Under the pieces are notes generated by a model. That model worked only from the letters and a program-made list of their open reading frames with translations. It searched no databases and had not been told where the DNA came from. A DNA stretch of 8,304 bases, from assembly GCA_964484515.1 (NCBI GenBank), contig CAZAGT010000225.1, positions 1-8,304 of the forward strand. The letters are read 5' to 3'. Position numbers and translations under genes: made by a program. Position 1 is the first letter of the stretch, and each line of letters opens with the position of its first letter. The DNA comes from CAZAGT01 sp964484515 (lineage in GTDB: Bacteria; Desulfobacterota; DSM-4660; Desulfatiglandales; HGW-15). Of the stretch, positions 1-6,452 are shown in pieces.

Positions 1-19
1 GTGACATCCAGCGTAACCT

Positions 20-160
20 AAAAGACGCCGTGTTGTTTACCCTTCGGGAAAGCCGTACCGCATCTTCTGCGTTGCCAAGGGCTTGCAGAAGGTTATCCCG
101 ACGCGTCGGGACTACACCCTCGGCGCCTGGAATCTGCAGCATCCTCGACTTTTGCAGCGT
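20..160. repeat. Imperfectly palindromic intergenic element (MITE/REP-like), approximate ends
   Basis: This non-coding stretch is dense in dyad symmetry. Bases 64-70 (CTTCTGC) pair with 85-91 (GCAGAAG), with an inner GCC/GGC pair. Bases 96-111 form a perfect 16-bp palindrome, TCCCGACGCGTCGGGA. The right end, ACTTTTGCAGCG near 148-159, is weakly mirrored by CCTAAAAGACG near 17-27. The layout (CATCT..TGCGTTGC on the left, CTCGG.GCCT..ATCTG..TTTT.CAGC on the right) resembles the element at 3677-3803, so the two may be diverged relatives. The ends are estimates because the outer arms are poorly matched. Confidence 0.5.
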
Positions 161-185
161 TAGGGTTCAGTCACTCATGAATCGC

Positions 186-330
186 AGAATGTCGAATTTC
201 GAAATAGATGTCCTTCTTCATTCGACTCGGCTGAGCCGTTCGACCCCGAGCCACTCGGCCTTGAGCTCGTGGCCGAAAGGCTCACGGCCGAGGGGCTCGT
301 CGCGGGCTGCGGTTCTTGATTCGACATTCT
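186..330. repeat. Inverted repeat region upstream of the SulP gene
   Basis: AGAATGTCGAAT at 186-197 is repeated exactly in inverted orientation at 319-330 (ATTCGACATTCT). The 121 bases between are rich in smaller dyads: CGGCT-g-AGCCG near 229-239, and CTCGGCC/GGCCGAG further in. The content resembles the degenerate TTCGA/GGCTGAGC-type spacer repeats seen in many environmental genomes (recollection, not searched). It ends 16 bases before the first possible SulP start. It may be a mobile-element remnant or a structured leader, and the sequence does not decide which. Confidence 0.4.
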
Positions 331-346
331 TTGCTCTTTTTGTTGT

Positions 347-2596
347 GTGATTATTATGGTCCGATCCTTGAAGGGCTATGCCCCGGCCTCAATGCTGCCC
401 GCCGTGACGACCGGCCTTATCGCCGGCGTCTTGGTCATCATCCTGCAGATCTCGTTTGCCGCTCTCATCTTTTCAGGCCAACTCTCCATTCACCTTTCGC
501 GGGGGATCGGTGTAACTCTCTTCGGCGCTGTCTGCATTGCAGTCGTGGTGGCCCTTACAAGCTCCTTTCCAAGCGCGGTCGCTTGTCTCCAGGGAAGTCC
601 GGCGGTCATCCTGGCCCTGATGGCAGGCGCCATTGTTCGTAGTATGCCGACCACTGCCACGGCCGATGACACGTTTGTCACCGTCGTGGCAGCCATTGGA
701 TTGACCTCTCTCTTGACTGGTCTCTTTTTCTTCGGTCTCGGGTGGTTTAAACTGGGCAGGCTCATTCGCTTTGTCCCCTATCCGGTCAGCGGCGGCTTTC
801 TGGCCGGAACGGGCTTGCTCCTCGTCACGAGGGCCGTGGGCGTCATGACCGATTCACCCTTCAATTTTATGCAACTACCGGATCTCCTCCATGGACAGAT
901 GCTGCTGAGGTGGCTGCCGGGCGTCCTATTCGCCGTGGCAATGCTGATTGCAGAGCGCCGCTACCATCACTACCTGGTTATGCCGACCATGATTGCGGCA
1001 GCCGCCTTTATTTTCTATGCCTTTCTACTCTTGACGGGCACAGCCGTAAGTGAAGCAGGGGCCCACGGCCTCCTCCTGGGCCCATTCCCAGGTGAATCCC
1101 TCTGGCAGCCACCCGGCGTTGCGATACTACATCAGGCCAACTGGTCTCTTATCTTCGGGCAGACTGGCCAGCTGGGAACCATCCTGGTCATCAGCGTTAT
1201 CTCTTTGCTGCTCAATGCCAGCGGGCTTGAACTCATTGCCCAGCGTGATATCGACTTGAATCGTGAATTACGATCCACCGGTTTTGCCAATGCCCTTTCA
1301 GGCCTCGGCGGAGGGCCCGTCGGGTATCTTGCGTTGAGTCTTTCGGCGCTCGGTCACAAGATGGGTTCTCGCAGCCGCCTCACTGGGATCATTGCGGCCA
1401 CGTTGTGCGCCATCACGCTTCTCTCCGGTGCAGCCCTCCTTTCTTTCTTGCCAAGACTCATCGTTGGCGGCCTGCTCCTGTTCCTGGGTCTGAGTTTTCT
1501 GATTGAATGGGTTTACGATGCTTGGTTTCGAATGCCCAGGACGGATTATCTCATCGTGATCCTGATCCTCCTCGTCATCGCGGTGAAAGGCTTCCTTGAC
1601 GGTGTCGGCCTCGGTCTGGTGATCGCTGTTGTTCTTTTCGTCATCAAGTACAGCAGCGTTGATGTGGTGAAGCAAGCCCTTTCGGGAGCCACCTCTTCGA
1701 GTAACGTGGATCGCCCCGTTGAACATAGACGACGGCTGCGCGAAAAGGGAGAAGAGCTCTTTATCCTCAGGCTCCAAGGCTATATTTTTTTTGGGACGGC
1801 CCACAACCTGTACCGCCGGGTTCGAGAGCGGGCCAATAACCACGCGCTTCCGAAGCTGCACTTTGTCCTCTTGGACTTTGCCCGGGTATCGGGTCTTGAT
1901 TCATCGGCCGAGATCTGTTTCGTGAAGATGATACAATTGGCAAGTGCGAGAGGTGTCAAGCTGGTCTTCACACAGATCACGGCGGAGCTTCAACGTCAAC
2001 TCGAACGGGCAGTCTTCACGGAGGAACACGGCTCGGTCTTCTACATATTCCCTGATCAGGACCACGGCATCGAGTGGTGCGAGAATGCGATTCTCGAAAT
2101 GGAGAACCTAGTCTCCGATGAAGAGAGACCGCTCTTCAGCTATCTCCAAAAGTGCTTTCCCAAGGAGGTCGATCCGGCGCAGATCATGGCCTACCTTGAA
2201 AAAAGAGAGGTTGAGGAAGGCTACTACCTGATGCGTCAAGGTGAGGCCTCCGACGGCCTTTACTTCATTGAGTCCGGGCAACTCATCGCGGAGATCTCAA
2301 CGGAAGGCGGGCCCTCCGAAAAAGACGTGTCTTCCGGTGCCGGTAAGACGATCCGATTGCGGGCCATGCGGCCTGGCACGGTCGTGGGTGAGGTAAGCTT
2401 GTACCTCGGCATTCCGCGCACGGCATCCGTCGTCACCAGCAAGCCGAGCAAGCTCTATTTCTTGTCTTCAGACGCCCTAGGCCGAATGGAGAAGAACGAA
2501 CCAGAGCTTGCGTCGGCCTTCCACCAATTCATTGCTCGCCTACTCGCCGAGCGCCTCTCAGACAACAGTCGTACTATCCAGGCTCTGAGTGATTAG
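347..2596 (+). CDS. SulP/SLC26-like transporter fused to STAS and cyclic-nucleotide-binding domains
   Basis: This 749-residue inner-membrane protein has three parts. Residues about 15-445 are a multi-pass hydrophobic SulP-type transport domain beginning with the family-like run SFAALIFSG and followed by GSPAVILAL. Residues about 469-580 form a STAS domain with the typical LDSSAE turn at 517-522, including the serines that align with the phosphorylated site of anti-sigma antagonists. Residues about 610-740 form a cNMP-binding fold whose phosphate-binding cassette GEVSLYLGIPRTAS (681-694) keeps the key Glu682 and Arg691, so nucleotide binding is plausible. The substrate is unknown: SulP proteins move sulfate, bicarbonate, other anions or, in distant fungal relatives, amino acids. 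The start is uncertain. GTG at 347, ATG at 356 and ATG at 392 are in frame, and none has a clear Shine-Dalgarno. The gene ends 30 bases before livM, so co-transcription is likely. Confidence 0.88.
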   Translation: MIIMVRSLKGYAPASMLPAVTTGLIAGVLVIILQISFAALIFSGQLSIHLSRGIGVTLFGAVCIAVVVALTSSFPSAVACLQGSPAVILALMAGAIVRSMPTTATADDTFVTVVAAIGLTSLLTGLFFFGLGWFKLGRLIRFVPYPVSGGFLAGTGLLLVTRAVGVMTDSPFNFMQLPDLLHGQMLLRWLPGVLFAVAMLIAERRYHHYLVMPTMIAAAAFIFYAFLLLTGTAVSEAGAHGLLLGPFPGESLWQPPGVAILHQANWSLIFGQTGQLGTILVISVISLLLNASGLELIAQRDIDLNRELRSTGFANALSGLGGGPVGYLALSLSALGHKMGSRSRLTGIIAATLCAITLLSGAALLSFLPRLIVGGLLLFLGLSFLIEWVYDAWFRMPRTDYLIVILILLVIAVKGFLDGVGLGLVIAVVLFVIKYSSVDVVKQALSGATSSSNVDRPVEHRRRLREKGEELFILRLQGYIFFGTAHNLYRRVRERANNHALPKLHFVLLDFARVSGLDSSAEICFVKMIQLASARGVKLVFTQITAELQRQLERAVFTEEHGSVFYIFPDQDHGIEWCENAILEMENLVSDEERPLFSYLQKCFPKEVDPAQIMAYLEKREVEEGYYLMRQGEASDGLYFIESGQLIAEISTEGGPSEKDVSSGAGKTIRLRAMRPGTVVGEVSLYLGIPRTASVVTSKPSKLYFLSSDALGRMEKNEPELASAFHQFIARLLAERLSDNSRTIQALSD

Positions 2597-2626
2597 ATCC
2601 TTAGGTGGAAAGGACGTAACTGGCGC

Positions 2627-3676
2627 ATGGATATGAAACGGGATCATTACGAGGACATAAGGCTTTTCAAGAACAGGATGACCTTATTCTGGACCCTGAT
2701 ATTCCTCGTTGCCTTGGCTGCCTTCCCTTTGATTGCAGGAAACTACTTCTCCTATCTTCTCAATCTCATCGCCATCCACGCCATCGTTGCCATCGGTCTG
2801 AACATCCTGGTCGGGTATACGGGGCAGATCTCCCTTGGACATGCTGGGTTTTTCGCTATTGGGGCTTACACCTGCGCCATGCTCTACGCGGTCTATCATC
2901 TCCCCTTCTTGCTTGTGTTACCTCTAGCCGGGTTTCTTTCAGCAATCTTTGGCTTCCTGCTGGGTCTTCCCGCCTTGCGGTTAGAGGGACCCTACCTCGC
3001 GATCGCCACCATGGGCTTTGGCATGACCGTCACCCAATTCATCGGTCACTGGGAATTCCTGGGAGGCCGGATGGGGATCAATATACCGCAACTGAAAATC
3101 CTGGTCTGGCAGTTCAAGACTGACAAAGAGATTTTTTATCCCATTATGATCATAGCCTTTCTGTTGACGATTGCGGCGCGGAACTTGGTGAAGACTCGAG
3201 TTGGGCGAGCGCTCGTTGCCATTCGCGACAATGATATTGCTGCGGGAACCATCGGCGTCAACCTGACCTATTACAAGACCCTGGCTTTTGCCATCAGCGC
3301 CTTTTACACGGGTGTTGCCGGCGCCCTGATGGCCTTTGTGCTCGGTTTCATCTCCCCCGAGAACTTCAATCTGATGTTGTCCATTTTCTTCCTGGCCATG
3401 GTCGTCGTTGGTGGTCTCGGAACCATTGCCGGCTCCATCGCCGGCGCTGCCCTTCTGACCGTCATTCAGATCCAGCTTTCGGCCGTGCAGGAACTCTGGC
3501 TCGTAGGGCCTTTGATCGTGGACATATCCGAAAGATGGATGAACGTGGGCGGAATGGCCAATATCCAGAATATTATCCTCGGCCTCATATTGGTCCTGAT
3601 AATGATCTTTGAACCCTTGGGGCTTTACGGGTTTTGGTTGCGGACAAAGCTATACTGGAAGACCTGGCCCTTCTAG
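2627..3676 (+). CDS. livM: Branched-chain/hydrophobic amino acid-type ABC transporter permease LivM
   Basis: This 349-residue permease forms the membrane channel together with LivH. The N-terminal 20 residues are charged and presumably cytoplasmic, followed by a series of hydrophobic segments. The LivM hallmark GYTGQISLGHAGFFAIGAY starts at residue 63. The cytoplasmic coupling loop GRALVAIRDNDIAAGTIGVN (about 193-212) is where the ATPases dock. The late GGLGTIAGSIAGA stretch is also typical of the family. Length is normal for LivM. AAAGGA at 2609-2614 lies 12 bases before the chosen ATG, which is a long spacing; a second in-frame ATG at 2633 is even further away. It is the first liv gene here, whereas E. 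coli-type clusters have livH before livM. The palindromic element at 3677 begins directly after its stop. Family assignment is firm; the ligand is not. Confidence 0.95.
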   Translation: MDMKRDHYEDIRLFKNRMTLFWTLIFLVALAAFPLIAGNYFSYLLNLIAIHAIVAIGLNILVGYTGQISLGHAGFFAIGAYTCAMLYAVYHLPFLLVLPLAGFLSAIFGFLLGLPALRLEGPYLAIATMGFGMTVTQFIGHWEFLGGRMGINIPQLKILVWQFKTDKEIFYPIMIIAFLLTIAARNLVKTRVGRALVAIRDNDIAAGTIGVNLTYYKTLAFAISAFYTGVAGALMAFVLGFISPENFNLMLSIFFLAMVVVGGLGTIAGSIAGAALLTVIQIQLSAVQELWLVGPLIVDISERWMNVGGMANIQNIILGLILVLIMIFEPLGLYGFWLRTKLYWKTWPF

Positions 3677-3803
3677 GCAGCCTGCTGAAAAATACTCATC
3701 TGCGGCGTTGCTCTCATCCCTCGTCGCTGCGACGTACCGATCTGTACGCCTCGCTCCTCGGGATTTCGGGCGCCTAGCATCTGAGCATTTTTCAACAGCT
3801 TGC
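3677..3803. repeat. 127-bp imperfect palindrome (MITE-like) abutting the livM stop
   Basis: The left end GCAGCCTGCTGAAAAATACTCA (3677 onward) is matched in inverted orientation by the right end TGAGCATTTTTCAACAGCTTGC (to 3803), with few mismatches. Inside, CGTCGCTGCGACG (3722-3734) is a tight dyad and CGTAC-cgatct-GTACG (3733-3748) another. The inner arms CCTCGTCGC and GCCTCGCTCC also partly pair. From memory this matches a repeat class scattered in intergenic DNA of Desulfobacterota, Nitrospirota and NC10, which often gives rise to spurious annotated proteins. There is no transposase inside. As RNA it would fold into a long hairpin between livM and livH and could attenuate or process the transcript; no U-tract follows, so it is not a canonical terminator. 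Confidence 0.75.
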
Positions 3804-3949
3804 GAGGAATTAGCGTCAACATAGACGAGCGAATAGGGAACGTCGGATAGTGAATGACGAATTTTGGATGGTTCAAGGAATAGAAACGGCAGAACTCGGG
3901 GTTGTGGCTTTGACGTTTCTGGCCCCGAGCACCGTCAGAGGCAGGTAAA

Positions 3950-3971
3950 CCTCGGACCTCGTTCCTCGTTC
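3950..3971. repeat. 7-bp-period repeat patch (CTCGTTC type)
   Basis: Two tandem CTCGTTC units occupy 3958-3964 and 3965-3971. The stretch CCTCGGACCTCGTTCCTC (3950-3967) is the reverse complement of 8127-8144 with one mismatch in 18 bases, so the two loci carry the same unit in opposite orientation. Confidence 0.6.
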
Positions 3972-3980
3972 TTTTTCGTG

Positions 3981-3989
3981 TGCTACAAT
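3981..3989 (+). promoter_or_regulatory. Possible extended -10 promoter for livH
   Basis: TGCTACAAT combines a TGn extension with TACAAT, one mismatch from the sigma-70 -10 consensus. Transcription would start near 3996, giving a leader of about 55 bases before livH. No good -35 hexamer lies 16-18 bases upstream, where the heptamer repeats sit. An extended -10 can work without one, but a chance match is quite possible. Confidence 0.35.
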
Positions 3990-4051
3990 GACAAAGAACA
4001 AGTACAGTCGCTGACATAATTGGAACCACTGCCAGGAATAAGGACAAAAAC

Positions 4052-4924
4052 ATGTTTTCACAACTCCTAGTCGGAGGTTTGGCCATTGGGGCGTGTTATG
4101 CGCTGATTGCGATGGCCATGGTCATCATCTACAAGACCTCGGAAGTCCTAAACTTTGCTCAAGGTGAGATGGCCATGCTAACAACCTTCGTGGCTTTCAC
4201 GCTCTTGAGTGATTTTCAGATACCCTTTTGGATTACAGTGGTCGTTACCTTCCTTTTTGCCCTGGTCCTCGGTGTGGTCCTGGAGTTCCTTTTCCTGCGC
4301 CCGGCCAAGAATCCAACTGTCCTAGGCCTGATCGTCATCACGCTCGGTTTCGAGATGATCCTGTACGGTTTCGCGGGATGGAAGTGGGGACCGGATCAAC
4401 GCGGCATGCCGTTTCCCGTTTCGAGTATTGACGTTTACAAGCTGGGAGACGTTACGATTAGCAAGCTCAGTGTCTGGGTCTTTGTGGTCGCATTAGGATG
4501 CATGATTCTGCTCTTCCTTTTCTTCCGATATACCAAGGTCGGGTTAGCCATGAAGGCAACCCAGCAAAACCAACTGGCTGCTCGAATCATGGGGATTAGT
4601 ACGAAACGGGTCCTATCCCTCACCTGGGCGCTGAGTTCTCTCATAGGATCCGTGGCCGGGATGCTGATTGCGTCCACCTACCCGTTGGACGTGAACATGA
4701 TGTTGGATCCGATGTTAAAGGCCTTCGCTGGTGCCGTCATGGGCGGAATGACGAGTCTACCGGGGGCCGTCCTTGGGGCAGAGTGTGTAGGGGTCATTGA
4801 GAATCTGTTTGGTGGGTATGTTTCCCTGGAGTTCAAATCCGTGGTCGCTTTTGTCGTCATTGTGCTGGTCCTGTGCATCCGGCCGAGTGGGTTACTGGCC
4901 AAACACTACATTAGGAAGGTGTGA
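4052..4924 (+). CDS. livH: Branched-chain/hydrophobic amino acid-type ABC transporter permease LivH
   Basis: This 290-residue inner-membrane permease is the partner of LivM. The N-terminal segment GACYALIAMAMVIIYKTSEV leads into NFAQGEM (34-40), the standard LivH opening. The cytoplasmic coupling loop VGLAMKATQQNQLAARIMGI starts at residue 163. The C-terminal part has FAGAVMGGMTSLPGAVLGA, another family hallmark, and ends after the last helix with RPSGLLAKHYIRKV. Length is close to the usual 290-310 residues, so it is complete. The ATG at 4052 is preceded by AAGGA at about 4040-4044, at normal spacing. It is separated from livM by 375 bases of repeat-bearing DNA and from livK by 305 bases, which is loose for a liv operon and leaves room for its own promoter. 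Confidence 0.95.
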   Translation: MFSQLLVGGLAIGACYALIAMAMVIIYKTSEVLNFAQGEMAMLTTFVAFTLLSDFQIPFWITVVVTFLFALVLGVVLEFLFLRPAKNPTVLGLIVITLGFEMILYGFAGWKWGPDQRGMPFPVSSIDVYKLGDVTISKLSVWVFVVALGCMILLFLFFRYTKVGLAMKATQQNQLAARIMGISTKRVLSLTWALSSLIGSVAGMLIASTYPLDVNMMLDPMLKAFAGAVMGGMTSLPGAVLGAECVGVIENLFGGYVSLEFKSVVAFVVIVLVLCIRPSGLLAKHYIRKV

Positions 4925-4999
4925 GGGGGAGGAGAAAGGGGCCATCTGTCTCGGTTGCATAGGGGTGGATTTCTCGCTGACCACGGCGAAGTACTGAAA

Positions 5000-5022
5000 A
5001 GGCTCGAGGAACGAGGCTGGAG
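5000..5022. repeat. 7-bp-period repeat patch (CGAGGNN type)
   Basis: CGAGGAA, CGAGGCT and the imperfect GGAGGC follow each other. The first 17 bases, AGGCTCGAGGAACGAGG (5000-5016), recur exactly and in the same orientation at 8121-8137, just after livF. Confidence 0.6.
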
Positions 5023-5053
5023 GCAAAAACAGTGAAACACCCCGCACTTCCGA

Positions 5054-5068
5054 GCCAGGCATCCTGGC
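5054..5068. repeat. Small hairpin GCCAGG-cat-CCTGGC
   Basis: A perfect 6-bp stem with a 3-base loop; outer bases CACTT (5045-5049) and AAGTG (5075-5079) could extend it with bulges. No run of T follows directly, so a terminator role after livH is unproven. Confidence 0.3.
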
Positions 5069-5100
5069 GAAGGCAAGTGAGACGGTTCTGTTATTCTTTT

Positions 5101-5114
5101 CCTCGTGCCTCGTG
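5101..5114. repeat. Tandem heptamer CCTCGTG x2
   Basis: Two exact adjacent copies of CCTCGTG, followed by the degenerate CCTTTCG. Same 7-base period and CTCG core as the other patches in the window. Confidence 0.55.
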
Positions 5115-5216
5115 CCTTTCGCCTACTCTACGGTGTGCCGGGGCAGGGGTGATCCCGATGAAATGGGGGTTCATGGGCGTTTTGTTGCAGCTTCAACAGA
5201 GGCCATAAACAAGAAC

Positions 5217-5223
5217 AAGGAGG
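5217..5223 (+). promoter_or_regulatory. Strong ribosome binding site of livK
   Basis: AAGGAGG, a near-complete Shine-Dalgarno match, lies six bases before the ATG at 5230. It fixes the livK start and is much stronger than the sites of livM and livH, in keeping with the excess of binding protein usual in ABC importers. Confidence 0.8.
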
Positions 5224-5229
5224 TTAGAC

Positions 5230-6402
5230 ATGAAACGACCAGTACTTGTAGCCTTAATTCTAGTGGTTCTCGTTTTCTTGTGTCATTCACCGGCGCTATC
5301 CAAGGTGCGGGGGGTTACCAAGAACAGCATTAAGATTGGGCAGTGGGGTCCTCAGACCGGACCGGCCGCGGCATGGGGCGCCGTGGCGCGTGGTACGGAC
5401 CTCTACTTCAAGATGATTAACGATGAGGGAGGTATCCACGGCAGAAAGATCAAGTACTACTTGAGGGATGACGCCTACAATCCCGCCAGAACGAAGGCCA
5501 TTTGTAAGGAGTTCGTCGACCGCATCGGCGTGTTTGCCGTCGTCGGAGGTGTGGGAACCGGCCCGGGAATGGCGTGTCGGGACTACCTCGTGGAAAACGA
5601 GGTCATTTGGGTTGCGCCATCCACCGGATCGAGCCATTGGACGGTTCCTTTTCAGAAGTACATCTTCGCGGTCTATCCAAGATACGAGGACGAGGCCTAC
5701 CTGCTGACCAAGTACGTCTATGAAACACTCGGTATGAATAAGATCGCCTTTTTCTATCAAAATGATGACTATGGAAAGGGGGGGCTTCAGGGGGCAGAGC
5801 GATTTATTAAGGGAAAGGGAAGAACATTGGTGGCCCAGGTCTCGGTTGAGGTCCCGGATACGGACCTAAGCTCCCACGCCTTGAAGCTCAAGCAATCCGG
5901 TGCCGAGGCCGTGATCATGTGGCTGCTCCCAAAGCATGCGGCCATTATCCTGGGTGAATCCGCCAAGATCGGATTTGCTCCTCAGTGGGTTTCGAGTAGT
6001 ACCCTCTCCGATGCCCCCCTCATGTTCCAGGTCACGAAAGGCCTCTGGCAGGGCGTCATATGTGCATCCTTTGGCGAAGTGCCGGATTCTGATCACCCTT
6101 TGATGGTCAAGTACCGTAAAGCCTGGAAAGAGTATGCTCCAAAAGAGCGTTGGGGCACATTCTACTATGCGGGCATCCTTTTTGCGGAGCCTTTGGTCGA
6201 GGGACTCATCCGAACGGGTCCCAACCTGAACGCCGAGGCATTCATCAGGGCCATGGAGAGTATTAGGGGCTGGCGAGGGATCGGCCCCCCTTTGACCTTC
6301 ACTGCGACGGACCATCAGGGCGGCAAGAGTGTCAAGATCGGCAAGGTTGATGCCCAAGGCAACTTGAAGCCCCTGCTCGATTGGTTGACGATTACCAAAT
6401 GA
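5230..6402 (+). CDS. livK: Periplasmic substrate-binding protein of Liv-type ABC transporter (Peripla_BP_6 family)
   Basis: This 390-residue protein should capture the ligand in the periplasm and hand it to LivH-LivM. The N-terminus MKRPVLVALILVVLVFLCHS is a signal peptide, with likely cleavage after ALS at residue 24. The only nearby cysteine (18) lacks a lipobox, so a soluble rather than lipid-anchored protein is expected. The mature part starts with IKIGQWGPQTGP, followed by DDAYNPART (80-88), VGGVGTGPG (105-113), the ligand-side APSTGSSHW (129-137) and the hinge-region YQNDDYGKGG (176-185). This is the type I fold of LivJ/LivK but divergent from it. DDxYxPxRT and YQNDDxGK are reminiscent of binding proteins from aromatic or carboxylate uptake operons, so the leucine label is only a family name. 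It is complete, and the strong AAGGAGG six bases upstream sets the start. Confidence 0.92.
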   Translation: MKRPVLVALILVVLVFLCHSPALSKVRGVTKNSIKIGQWGPQTGPAAAWGAVARGTDLYFKMINDEGGIHGRKIKYYLRDDAYNPARTKAICKEFVDRIGVFAVVGGVGTGPGMACRDYLVENEVIWVAPSTGSSHWTVPFQKYIFAVYPRYEDEAYLLTKYVYETLGMNKIAFFYQNDDYGKGGLQGAERFIKGKGRTLVAQVSVEVPDTDLSSHALKLKQSGAEAVIMWLLPKHAAIILGESAKIGFAPQWVSSSTLSDAPLMFQVTKGLWQGVICASFGEVPDSDHPLMVKYRKAWKEYAPKERWGTFYYAGILFAEPLVEGLIRTGPNLNAEAFIRAMESIRGWRGIGPPLTFTATDHQGGKSVKIGKVDAQGNLKPLLDWLTITK

Positions 6403-6438
6403 GGCGATCGTGAATACTCAGGTGGAAAGACCAAATAT

Positions 6439-6452
6439 GGGAGGAAGGAGGT
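6439..6452 (+). promoter_or_regulatory. Ribosome binding site that decides the livG start
   Basis: The purine-rich run GGGAGGAAGGAGGT ends directly before the ATG at 6453. GGGAGG is eight bases from that ATG, a normal spacing, while the second AGGAGG is too close. The alternative ATG at 6567, where family members normally begin, is preceded by TGAGCCTTACCTCATT and has no Shine-Dalgarno. The site therefore favours the upstream start although homology favours the downstream one. Confidence 0.6.

Larger units (their letters stand above)
3804..4051. other. Non-coding spacer between the palindromic element and livH
   Basis: Together with the element before it, this makes a 375-base gap inside the liv cluster. 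No reading frame here shows coding character. The antisense open frame across it runs through the palindrome and is best explained as a by-product of the repeat. The spacer contains degenerate repeat-like text (GAATGACGAATTTTGGA near 3853), a heptamer patch at 3950-3971 and a promoter-like extended -10 at 3981-3989. Confidence 0.6.
4925..5229. other. Non-coding spacer between livH and livK
   Basis: No convincing gene lies in these 305 bases. It holds a heptamer patch at 5000-5022, a small hairpin at 5054-5068, a second heptamer patch at 5101-5114, a TGTTG-n6-CAACA dyad at 5183-5198 and the livK ribosome binding site. In many bacteria livK is transcribed more strongly than the rest of its operon, so a dedicated promoter would not surprise, but I see only weak matches (for example TGTTATTCT at 5089-5097). 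Confidence 0.6.

Noticed and set aside
30..350. 106-residue plus-strand open frame before the SulP gene
   Set aside because: It runs through two palindromic regions, is rich in Arg and Ser as expected from such GC-rich repeats, and has no recognisable domain or ribosome site.
1298..1861. 187-residue minus-strand open frame inside the SulP gene
   Set aside because: It is antisense to a well-supported coding region and shows no domain; it is a shadow frame.
3673..4086. 137-residue minus-strand open frame between livM and livH
   Set aside because: Its C-terminal third is the translation of the 3677-3803 palindrome, its middle covers heptamer-bearing spacer, and its start lies inside livH. It looks like a repeat-derived spurious frame.
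5089..5097. TGTTATTCT as a livK promoter
   Set aside because: It resembles an extended -10, but there is no -35 and the match is weak; too uncertain to list as a feature.
5112..5333. 73-residue plus-strand open frame across the livH-livK spacer into livK
   Set aside because: It overlaps the livK signal peptide in another frame, starts in heptamer-like sequence and has no domain.
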